NCBI GenBank assembly: GCA_003221375.1
Contig: QHRI01000144.1
Location: 1-13,894 of the forward strand
Direction of reading: 5' to 3'
DNA: 13,894 nt
DNA from: Verrucomicrobiota bacterium
GTDB lineage: Bacteria; Verrucomicrobiota; Verrucomicrobiia; Chthoniobacterales; UBA10450
This document shows, piece by piece, positions 7,851 through 13,611 of the stretch (position 1 is its first letter; every line of letters starts with the position of its first letter). The position numbers and the translations under genes were made by a program. Under the pieces are notes generated by a model that worked only from the letters and a program-made list of their open reading frames with translations, was not told where the DNA came from and ran no database searches.

Positions 7851-7885
7851 TCACAATTGCCGAATGGCGAGTGACGAATAACCTG
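7851..7885. repeat. Heptamer tandem repeat between ygfZ and the hydrolase gene
   Basis: TCACAAT, TGCCGAA, TGGCGAG, TGACGAA, TAACCTG run in exact 7-base phase (consensus about TGNCGAR), ending four bases short of the ygfZ stop. The period is 7, unlike the octamers elsewhere. Confidence 0.55.
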
Positions 7886-7888
7886 CCG

Positions 7889-8836
7889 CTAGACAAACGG
7901 AAGCGGAACCACATCGACTGGAATCAGCTGTGACTCTTTCGACGCAGAATCTCCAGCGGTCGGCACATCCGATCTTGCAGCGGACGGGCTCGTTGCAGCG
8001 AGCTTCGTGCCGACATTGTTGAAACCGCGCTTCACGTATCCGAGGGCGATTTCTCGTTTTTCGCTGCGCGTGGCGCTCGTGATCCAGCCTACTTCTTTCC
8101 CCGCATTGGAGGGAGTGGCAAGCTTCAGGCCCGGCTGTAGCGGAAGACCGTCCAGCGAAATGAGTCCGCATAATCGCTTGTTCGTTTGCCCGGACATCTT
8201 CATTCGGGAGATCACTTCCTGGCCGATGTAGCAGCCCTTTTGGTAATCAATAGTTCGTTGTTCGAGATTGGCTTCGATCGGAATAATCTCGTTAGTCAAC
8301 TCGTGCCCCCAACGGGGTATTCCCTGTTCGATTCGCATGACTTCGGCGGCGTGAGAATCGCATGGGGTGAATACCGACGATAATCGTTGCAGAAGAACAT
8401 CACGCTGAGCTGCCTCAACCCATATATCCCATCCTGGCTCGGCGAAACGGCGCACAGAAACGGTCCGGCCGAAGTCTGGCAAGGGGGATTGTTGTGGCAG
8501 AACGTGAAAGAGCGAGAAATTATCGGTGATGTCTTCAATGTGCACGTCGTCGGCGATCACGTACCGTTCCAACCGGATTTTGAGCGTTTCTTGAAGATCA
8601 GGTTCCGCATCCACGAAAAAGCATTCTCCCCACACGGAAACAAAAAGGTGTCCATCTGTTTTTCCTTTCGCATTGAGAACGCACGCTTCAATTGCAGACG
8701 TTTCACTTGCCTTGCGCAGATCATTGGTGATTTGCCCGTTGAGAAAGCGAATACGGTCCGTCCCTGAGATACGAAATTTTGCGCGGTCGGAAAGGTCGAA
8801 GAAGATCTCCTGTCCGGCTTCCGAATGCGGTATCAT
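7889..8836 (-). CDS. ygfZ: Folate-binding Fe-S cluster repair protein YgfZ
   Basis: The 315-residue protein has the GcvT-like fold of YgfZ: FLNGQITNDLRK at 31-42, a middle domain, and the diagnostic KGCYIGQEVISRM at 200-212 with the conserved cysteine Cys202. EQGIPRWGHELT (170-181) and IPIEANLE (185-192) also match. The C-terminal domain shows LGYVKRGFNN. YgfZ uses tetrahydrofolate and helps maintain iron-sulfur enzymes such as MiaB; it acts in the cytoplasm. An insert of about 17 residues (AATSPSAARSDVPTAGD) sits between NNVGTKL and the family ending PVDVVPLPF. Its DNA resembles a piece of parB in this window (see 7981-8004). The ATG overlaps the stop of the upstream dehydrogenase gene (ATGA, 8833-8836), so translation is probably coupled. 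Confidence 0.93.
   Translation of the reverse strand: MIPHSEAGQEIFFDLSDRAKFRISGTDRIRFLNGQITNDLRKASETSAIEACVLNAKGKTDGHLFVSVWGECFFVDAEPDLQETLKIRLERYVIADDVHIEDITDNFSLFHVLPQQSPLPDFGRTVSVRRFAEPGWDIWVEAAQRDVLLQRLSSVFTPCDSHAAEVMRIEQGIPRWGHELTNEIIPIEANLEQRTIDYQKGCYIGQEVISRMKMSGQTNKRLCGLISLDGLPLQPGLKLATPSNAGKEVGWITSATRSEKREIALGYVKRGFNNVGTKLAATSPSAARSDVPTAGDSASKESQLIPVDVVPLPFV
7981..8004 (-). repeat. In-frame element inside ygfZ, shared with parB (copy 1)
   Basis: These 24 bases match 11609-11632 at 21 positions and are read in the same frame in both genes (peptides LAATSPSA and LAAASPSG). The element contains a small hairpin, CTCG and CGAG around six bases. Confidence 0.5.
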
Positions 8837-9939
8837 TTTTTGCCGGATGACACCCGACTCAGCAGCTGCTTGAGAAAACCGGGACGCAATCGTTTTGTTT
8901 CATTGGCAGCTGCACCACTCGTCAAACCGGCCGGCACAGGCGAAACCTCCGGAGTCGCACCCTGCTGACCGTGGATTTCCGCTTCGGCTAAGCTCGCGAT
9001 CGGCTCGCTGGCGTTCGTCTGCTCGTCCTCCTCGGTCAGTTCCAGTTCTTCACCCGCACTTGACGCAGTTTCGTGTAAGTATTTCCGCGCTACCACTGAG
9101 TAATCGTCATCTCCGTGGCCCCAGTGCATTTGCTCAAGCAACTGGTCGCGAGCTGCGGCCGTCACACCGAGATCGAGATAGTGGGACAAACCGATCTGAT
9201 TAGCGATCTGCATGTCTTTCAACATGTGTTTAGCGGAAAAGTGCGGTTCAAAATCACGGTCGACCATCTTGGGAAGTTTCATCGCGAGAGTCGTAGAATG
9301 GCTCGCGTTACTGCGCATTGCCTCGACGAACTTTTCCAATGGCAAACCCAAAGCTTGAACAAGTGCCAAAGCTTCAGCTGTGGCCTGGACGCTTGCCGCG
9401 GTGATCATATTGGTTGCGATCTTGATGGCGCTGGCCTGGCCAATTGTCGATCCGATTTCGATGATCTCTTTACTGCTGGCTTCCAGAATAGAACGTGCCT
9501 CTCGTAGTGCCACTTCGTTTCCGCTGACATAAAAAACAAGCTCCCCCTTTTCGGCCGCAACCTTACTCCCAGTAAATGGCGCCTCGACAAACTGCGCTTT
9601 GCGGCGGTCGACAATTTCACCTGCAGCGCGCATTGAATCTGGAGCGACGGTCGAATGCGCGACGACGACGTGGCGTGGGGTTAGTTTTCCGCTGAGTTGT
9701 TCGACGGTCTGCAGCAAAGCGTCATCATCGGAAACAAATATCTGGATGTAATTGCAAATTTCCGCCACTTCGCCGGCCGACCCGACAAAATTCGGAACGG
9801 AACGCGGCGAGCGGTTCCAAACGTAAACCGGAAATCCTTTTCGGCGCAGGTTTCCAGCTACTCCGCGACCGATAATCCCAAGTCCGATTACACCGATATT
9901 TTTGCGCGTCGCATGGGACATAGGCTTGTGGCGCTCCAT
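8833..9939 (-). CDS. 3-hydroxyisobutyrate dehydrogenase-like protein with long acidic tail
   Basis: This is a member of the beta-hydroxyacid dehydrogenase family. It has the Rossmann motif IGVIGLGIIGRG (Gly19, Gly21, Gly24), the substrate motif STVAP (96-100), the EAPFTGSK segment (119-126, for the more usual DAPVSGG) and the catalytic lysine Lys173 in GQASAIKIATN, with Asn177. The family reduces or oxidises small beta-hydroxy acids or semialdehydes using NAD(P); the exact substrate cannot be told (glyoxylate/succinic semialdehyde reductases are close relatives). The usual protein ends near residue 293. Here about 75 residues follow: an acidic part (EELELTEEDEQTN), a Pro/Ala/Ser-rich linker and a basic amphipathic end (PGFLKQLLSRVSSGKK). 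A second start, Met7, is possible. It overlaps ygfZ by ATGA. Confidence 0.88.
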   Translation of the reverse strand: MERHKPMSHATRKNIGVIGLGIIGRGVAGNLRRKGFPVYVWNRSPRSVPNFVGSAGEVAEICNYIQIFVSDDDALLQTVEQLSGKLTPRHVVVAHSTVAPDSMRAAGEIVDRRKAQFVEAPFTGSKVAAEKGELVFYVSGNEVALREARSILEASSKEIIEIGSTIGQASAIKIATNMITAASVQATAEALALVQALGLPLEKFVEAMRSNASHSTTLAMKLPKMVDRDFEPHFSAKHMLKDMQIANQIGLSHYLDLGVTAAARDQLLEQMHWGHGDDDYSVVARKYLHETASSAGEELELTEEDEQTNASEPIASLAEAEIHGQQGATPEVSPVPAGLTSGAAANETKRLRPGFLKQLLSRVSSGKK

Positions 9940-10020
9940 TGAGACAGCCTTTCATAATCAAATTGCCGGGAAAACTCACCTGAGGCAATGCAGAAATTAG
10001 GCGAGGCCTCGTGATTCGTA

Positions 10021-10090
10021 AAACGTTGAAGCGTTGTAGCGGTAGATTCTCGTTGTTATTTACGCGCCTTACCGCTTCAACGTTTCAACG
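10021..10090. repeat. Inverted pair of octamer arrays (GTTGAA type), copy 2
   Basis: AAACGTTGAAGCG at 10021-10033 is exactly inverted at 10073-10085. The inner part CGTTGTAGCGGTA (10032-10044) also pairs, with one mismatch, with 10070-10082. The core between the arms is about 25 bases. The TGA stop of the cyclase gene (10077-10079) lies in the right arm. It could fold as a hairpin and act as a weak terminator for both directions, but it lacks a T-run. Confidence 0.6.
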
Positions 10091-10994
10091 CAATCTCCGA
10101 CAAATAATACAAGGCGACTGACCCAACGATCTGAAGACTCTTCGCGCTAATCTTATCAATCGTATCCCCAGCGGTGTGCCACCAAGAGTAATCAAAATCA
10201 ATTACGTCGATTGTTGGAATGCCAACAGCATTCAGCGGTGAGTGGTCGTCGATCATCTCACGATCGAGATAGGTAAAATAACTTCGCAGCTTGAGTGCTT
10301 CCGCTGCCGCGAAAATATCTCGCGCCATTTCGGGAGGCGAATCCGCAGGAAGCGTGACATCGAGGGAACGATCGCCAACCATGTCGAACAAAATCCCACC
10401 GCGGAATTGTTTGGCGCTGCTGCCTTCCAGTTGTTTGGCAAAATGCCGGCTTCCGTATAATCCATCCGTCTCTGAAAAACGATCGTACGCTTCTTCTCCG
10501 TCGAAAAACACGAGCTCAATTTTCGCGGCGAGATTTGGATGCTGCCCGATTATCCTTGCCAATTCCAAAAGCAAGCCTGTGCTGGAGCCGCCATCGTTCG
10601 CTCCCACGAACTTTATGGCATCAAATATTTTCGTGTCGTAATGCGAGCACAATAAAAACAGGGGCTCCGCGTTCCTCTTCTCGGGAAATTGGGCAATCAA
10701 ATTGACGAACTGGATCCTGCCTCTAGGGGTCTCGTCGGTGAATGCCTGTCGTGTTACCTGCCAGCCCGAACGGTGGAGTTGGTCCGCAATATAAAGTCGC
10801 GATTTTTCGAGCGCTTCGGATCCAGATGGTCGTGGTCCGAGGTCGACCAATTGTTGAACATGCGCTAAAGCTTTCTCACCCGAGACTTCTTCCCAGATCT
10901 TTGTGTTAGCGCCGCGTGAGCCGTTCGCAGAAACGACCAGGATGAGAGCAAATACGAGTAATGAAGTGACGGAGCGATGGCGTGATGAATTCAT
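10077..10994 (-). CDS. Exported glutaminyl-peptide cyclotransferase-like M28-family enzyme
   Basis: The 305-residue protein has a signal peptide (core LLVFALILVVSANG) and a full glutaminyl-cyclase-type M28 domain. In order it shows LGPRPSGS (52-59), LCSHYDTK (115-122), FVGANDGGSSTGLLLELA (129-146, Asp134), FFDGEEA (163-169, Glu167/Glu168), LYGSRHFA, LFDMVGD (Asp204), DDHSPL (249-254) and WWHTAGD (His273). The zinc ligands and the acid/base pair of human-type QC (Asp, Glu, His plus Glu, Asp) all have partners here. The family turns N-terminal glutamine into pyroglutamate on exported peptides; some relatives are aminopeptidases, so activity is inferred. The product should act in the periplasm or outside. 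It follows parB by 39 bases of octamer repeat. Its last residues ALKR and its stop codon come from the repeat at 10073-10090. Confidence 0.87.
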   Translation of the reverse strand: MNSSRHRSVTSLLVFALILVVSANGSRGANTKIWEEVSGEKALAHVQQLVDLGPRPSGSEALEKSRLYIADQLHRSGWQVTRQAFTDETPRGRIQFVNLIAQFPEKRNAEPLFLLCSHYDTKIFDAIKFVGANDGGSSTGLLLELARIIGQHPNLAAKIELVFFDGEEAYDRFSETDGLYGSRHFAKQLEGSSAKQFRGGILFDMVGDRSLDVTLPADSPPEMARDIFAAAEALKLRSYFTYLDREMIDDHSPLNAVGIPTIDVIDFDYSWWHTAGDTIDKISAKSLQIVGSVALYYLSEIALKR

Positions 10995-11002
10995 TCAAGC
11001 AA

Positions 11003-11034
11003 TACTCCATTACTCCAACGCTCTGCTACTCCAT
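11003..11034. repeat. Octamer tandem repeat filling the parB-cyclase gap
   Basis: TACTCCAT, TACTCCAA, CGCTCTGC (degenerate), TACTCCAT stand in exact 8-base phase. The last unit reaches the first base of the parB stop codon. The unit differs in sequence from the GTTGAA octamers at 7035-7136 and 10021-10090. Confidence 0.6.
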
Positions 11035-11861
11035 CAGATGGTGACGTGTGTGGCGAGATGTTCTTGAAGGCGGTTCTGCAAATCTTCCACTGCCGTTGGC
11101 GTGGAACTCGCTTCAGTCCCAGCGCGCCGCGGCTTGCGTCGACGACCGATCCCAAGCAGGCGGGCAACCAAGCGCTCAGTGCCACGCACAGTAGCATTGC
11201 GGCGCAAAACCGTTTCCGCGATCAGGAGTTGCTCCTCAGGCCGTTTCAACGCCAAGAGCACTTTTGCGTGACCGACGGAAAGCAAGTCCTGAGTCAGCCA
11301 GACTTGCAACTGCGGATGTAGATCCAAAAGCCGCAGCGCGTTGGCCACCGCCGCTCGGCTGCGCCCTACTTTGAGCGCAATGTCTTCCTGCCGCATTCCA
11401 AATTCATTCGCTAACCTGGCGTAACCTTGTGCCTCTTCGATTGGGTTTAGGTCGGCGCGTTGCAGGTTTTCGATTAACGATAATTCGAGGACTTCCAAGT
11501 CATTGGCGCTTCGAATTATCACAGGCACTTGGGTGAGACCAATCTCCTGCGCCGCTCGCCAACGGCGTTCGCCTGCGATCAATTCAAAGCGAGCACCCGC
11601 TCCGCTACCGGACGGACTCGCTGCGGCGAGCTCGCGGACAATCAGCGGTTGAATGATGCCGTGCTGTCGAATTGAATCGACAAGCTCCTGCAGTGCTTCG
11701 CGTGCGAAATCTTTGCGTGGTTGGAGCGCGCTCGGGACAATGGTTACCAGATTGATCTGATGCACTCCTTCGCCCGGCTCGCCAGCCTCTGGGCGTGTGG
11801 CGACCGACAGAGCATACGAAACGCACGAAACAGACGAAAGAAAACCAATCGTACAGGACAA
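11034..11861 (-). CDS. parB: Chromosome partitioning protein ParB (altered N-terminus)
   Basis: The ParB/Spo0J core is complete: QPRKDF (47-52), GIIQPLIVRE (68-77), the CTP-binding GERRWRAA (97-104), ENLQRADLNPIEEAQGYARL (131-150) and the helix-turn-helix around DIALKVGRSRAAVANALRLL. ParB binds parS sites and, as a CTP-dependent clamp, spreads around the origin. Two things are odd. The N-terminus lacks the usual LGRGLGAL-type box that stimulates ParA, and the 275-residue reading starts at TTG 11861 with residues encoded by a nonamer repeat (11816-11842). A GTG at 11765 is an alternative start. Also, about nine residues (ASPSGSGAG) are inserted before RFELIAGERR, coded by the element shared with ygfZ. 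No parA or parS is visible; the next gene upstream is unrelated. Confidence 0.88.
   Translation of the reverse strand: MSCTIGFLSSVSCVSYALSVATRPEAGEPGEGVHQINLVTIVPSALQPRKDFAREALQELVDSIRQHGIIQPLIVRELAAASPSGSGAGARFELIAGERRWRAAQEIGLTQVPVIIRSANDLEVLELSLIENLQRADLNPIEEAQGYARLANEFGMRQEDIALKVGRSRAAVANALRLLDLHPQLQVWLTQDLLSVGHAKVLLALKRPEEQLLIAETVLRRNATVRGTERLVARLLGIGRRRKPRRAGTEASSTPTAVEDLQNRLQEHLATHVTI
11609..11632 (-). repeat. In-frame element inside parB, shared with ygfZ (copy 2)
   Basis: It matches 7981-8004 at 21 of 24 positions, same strand and same reading frame. It codes most of an insert placed just before the conserved FELIAGERR segment of ParB. Confidence 0.5.
11816..11842. repeat. Nonamer tandem repeat at the 5' end of parB
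   Basis: ACGAAACGC, ACGAAACAG, ACGAAAGAA stand in exact 9-base phase. Related pieces (ACAGACGAAG, AAACGAAAC) recur in the gap at about 12019-12028 and 12082-12090. The array lies where the start of a normal parB would be. Confidence 0.6.
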
Positions 11862-11931
11862 GCGTCAGATGAAGTTTCCCCGTCTTTTCATGCCGCCGCG
11901 CCATAGCCGGGCGAAGCCGGGTGTTTAGTGG

Positions 11932-11995
11932 CCAAATTCCCTTTTATAAAAAAAAGTTTTAAAAAAAGGTATTGACACCAAAAGGCGGAATTTGG
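11932..11995. promoter_or_regulatory. Long inverted repeat overlapping the promoter (operator-like)
   Basis: CCAAATTCC (11932-11940) is exactly inverted as GGAATTTGG (11987-11995). The next five bases, CTTTT, pair with AAAAG (11980-11984) after a two-base bulge. The right arm fills the spacer between the -35 and -10 hexamers of the promoter at 11972-12001. Confidence 0.5.
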
Positions 11996-12001
11996 TATCA
12001 C
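11972..12001 (+). promoter_or_regulatory. Likely sigma-70 promoter of the surface-protein gene
   Basis: A perfect TTGACA (11972-11977) is followed after 18 bases by TATCAC (11996-12001, 4 of 6). A-rich sequence just upstream resembles an UP element. It would give a leader of about 110 bases before ATG 12120. Confidence 0.5.
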
Positions 12002-12035
12002 GCGCCCCTGGCTCCGAAACAGACGAAGGATTTTA

Positions 12036-12107
12036 CCCGGTAGGTTCTTTGTCTGTCCAGGATCCTGATAATCACAAAAACAAACGAAACACCGGGAGAG
12101 AAAGAAC
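12036..12107 (+). promoter_or_regulatory. Possible pseudoknot in the leader of the surface-protein gene
   Basis: CCCGGT (12036-12041) can pair with ACCGGG (12091-12096), and GTTCTTT (12044-12050) with AAAGAAC (12101-12107). The order of the arms makes this an H-type pseudoknot. The Shine-Dalgarno-like GGGAG (12094-12098) would be buried in it. Short arms and a 40-base loop make chance possible. Confidence 0.25.
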
Positions 12108-12119
12108 ACACAAAAATCC

Positions 12120-13207
12120 ATGTATCCACTCAATCAACTCAAAACGTTAGTTTCATGCGGACGAGATTCGGCTCGCTCGCTGCCGTTCCGGCGCGGGTTC
12201 CTTCTCATCCCGCTAATGCTGGTGTGCTTTGCGTTTTCGCCGCAAACCCAGGCGGTCCCTCAACCAGACTCACCAGATCCAGGTAATCCTCCCATAAGCA
12301 ACACACGGGATGGGATAAATTCCCTCTTAAGTATCACCAGCGGCGGTATACACAATTCGGCATTTGGCTTCGATGCACTCTTGAGCAATACCGACGCCGA
12401 CTTCAATACAGCTGTTGGCTCTGCGTCGCTCCTGGTTAGCAACGCCCCTGAAAATACGGCTTGTGGTACCGGAGCGCTGTTACTCAACGTGGCCCCGAAC
12501 AATACGGCCGTTGGAGCATTTGCCCTGATCTTCAACACGGGCGACCCCGACTCCAGCCTTGGCTTGGGAGTATTCAACTGTGCCGTCGGCGCTAATGCGA
12601 TGCTTGAGAATACGGTTGAATCAAGCAACAACGCGGTTGGCGAAAGCGCGATGTTCAATAACACCACAGGCTCAGCCAATACTGCCGTCGGCGATGTTGC
12701 CCTTGCGAGTGGCTCAGGCGACGACAATAGCTTTAACACAGCAGTCGGCACTGCGGCGCTCTTCGGCCAAGACGGGCAGGTCAGCAATTCAAACAACGCC
12801 GTCGGTGCCGAGGCGACTTTAATATTTATATTGGCTTTGGCGTCACCGGGCCCGCGAACGAAGACAACACGATTCGCATCGGCGACACGCAAGACACAGG
12901 CTGCTTTATAGGCGGCATCTTTGGCCAGAGTTCAGGTGCCGGGGACCCGGTTTTGTGCGGCTCGGACGGCAAACTCGGCACCGCACCCGCTGGTTCGCCT
13001 CTCTCGATGAAAGAGGCGCTCAAACAGCGTCAAGTCGTGCAGGAGTTGAAGGCCACGACCGAAAGACAAGCGGCAACGATCGCCTTGCAGGAGGCGCAGA
13101 TTAAGACCCTGACCGCAGGCCTTAAGCAACAGGCTGACCAAATTCAGAAAGTCAGCGCGCAGCTTGAAATGATCAGGCCGACGCCCCGAGTAGTCGAGAA
13201 CCGATAA
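12120..13207 (+). pseudogene. Exported surface protein with YadA-head-type repeats and coiled coil, frameshifted
   Basis: The first frame (12120-12911) has a long basic start, a signal-type helix (GFLLIPLMLVCFAF) and about eight repeats of roughly 20-25 residues with the YadA-head-like signature NTAVGxxAL (NTAVGSASLL, NTACGTGALL, NTAVGAFALI, CAVGANAM, NAVGESAM, NTAVGDVAL, NTAVGTAAL, NAVGAEA). Such repeats form a trimeric left-handed beta-roll on the cell surface. Near 12812 the frame changes. The true continuation is DFNIYIGFGVTGPANEDNTIRIG, then FIGGIFGQ, a short linker and a coiled coil of about 60 residues (KEALKQRQVVQEL onward) ending at 13207. So one protein of about 360 residues is split by an indel. 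No anchor domain or endosialidase chaperone is seen. A strong terminator follows. Confidence 0.82.
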
Positions 13208-13240
13208 GATTGTCTACCGGACGTTTCTAAAAAAGTTACA

Positions 13241-13276
13241 AACAGCCCCGAAGAAATTCGGGGCTGTTTTGTTTTT
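13241..13276 (+). terminator. Rho-independent terminator after the surface-protein gene
   Basis: AACAGCCCCGAA (13241-13252) and TTCGGGGCTGTT (13257-13268) form a perfect 12-bp stem with a GAAA loop, followed by a T-rich run to 13276. It starts 34 bases after the stop codon. Confidence 0.93.
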
Positions 13277-13279
13277 ACT

Positions 13280-13307
13280 GTAGCCGCTTCGCTGTGCGAA
13301 GCGCGAC
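13280..13307 (+). repeat. REP-like hairpin with GTAG head (unit C)
   Basis: GTAG (13280-13283) precedes a stem CGCTTCG/CGAAGCG (13285-13291 and 13297-13303) with a five-base loop. A conserved GTAG next to the foot of the hairpin is the hallmark of REP elements mobilised by REP-associated (RAYT) transposases. Confidence 0.6.
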
Positions 13308-13345
13308 TAACGTTTGCCGTACAGACTAAACGGCGCTTCGCACAG
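13292..13345. repeat. 13-bp perfect inverted repeat overlapping unit C
   Basis: CTGTGCGAAGCGC (13292-13304) is exactly inverted at 13333-13345. Inside, CGTTT (13311-13315) and AAACG (13328-13332) also pair, so the stretch could form a cruciform as an alternative to the unit C hairpin. Confidence 0.65.
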
Positions 13346-13387
13346 GTCGTTTCTTCCGCGTCGATTTTTGGAGCTGTATATGAAATG

Positions 13388-13498
13388 AAAGCGATGCGAG
13401 GACTCATCGCACTCCAAAGCAGGTGCGTGCGAAATCCATCGATAGCGCCCTACTCTTCGTGAAAGCATTCGGAGTGCGACGCGTCCTCGCATCGCTTT
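13388..13498. repeat. 28-bp imperfect inverted repeat around a 55-bp core
   Basis: The arms 13388-13415 and 13471-13498 are inverted copies with 26 of 28 positions equal (outer part AAAGCGATGCGAGGAC exact). The core holds no open gene. The size (111 bp) and terminal symmetry suit a small palindromic or MITE-like element, but no clear target-site duplication flanks it. Confidence 0.7.
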
Positions 13499-13554
13499 AT
13501 CAATGAGCCACATTGTGAGATTTCTATACCTACCAAGCTGCGTCAAAGAACGTT

Positions 13555-13580
13555 GTAGGGCGGGCGCTCCGCCTGCCTAC
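13555..13580 (+). repeat. REP-like hairpin with GTAG head (unit A)
   Basis: GTAGG (13555-13559) pairs with CCTAC (13576-13580), and CGGGCG (13561-13566) with CGCCTG (13570-13575, one G-U), with one bulged G at 13560 and a three-base loop. It is in plus orientation and faces unit B. Confidence 0.65.
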
Positions 13581-13611
13581 CCGCGCGCCTTTTTCAATTC
13601 AAGTCAGCGCC

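Larger units (their letters stand above)
11862..12119. other. Divergent intergenic region upstream of parB and surface-protein gene
   Basis: This is the AT-richest stretch of the window, with A-runs at 11948-11968. It holds the promoter-like site and long inverted repeat at 11932-12001 and a leader of about 110 bases with possible structure before 12120. A fragment at 11887-11895 (ATGAAAAGA on the minus strand) could be the remnant of an older parB start, but that frame stops after eight codons. Confidence 0.45.

Noticed and set aside
7851..7885. CRISPR-like array
   Set aside because: Units are only 7 bases without spacers; none of the repeats in the window has CRISPR dimensions.
7804..7914. 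Upstream extension of the UPF0173 protein to 7914
   Set aside because: The extra residues overlap the ygfZ end and the heptamer repeat, and family members start at the METQLTWYGH position.
11862..12119. parS site expected near parB
   Set aside because: No sequence close to the parS palindrome (TGTTTCACGTGAAACA) was found here or elsewhere by eye.
12260..12892. Long open minus-strand frame (210 codons)
   Set aside because: It is the antisense shadow of the regular NTAVG repeats. Their codon pattern keeps the opposite strand open. No ribosome site or domain supports it.
13307..13546. Minus-strand frames within the hairpin-rich gap before mqnD
   Set aside because: They read through inverted repeats, have no family resemblance and no ribosome site.
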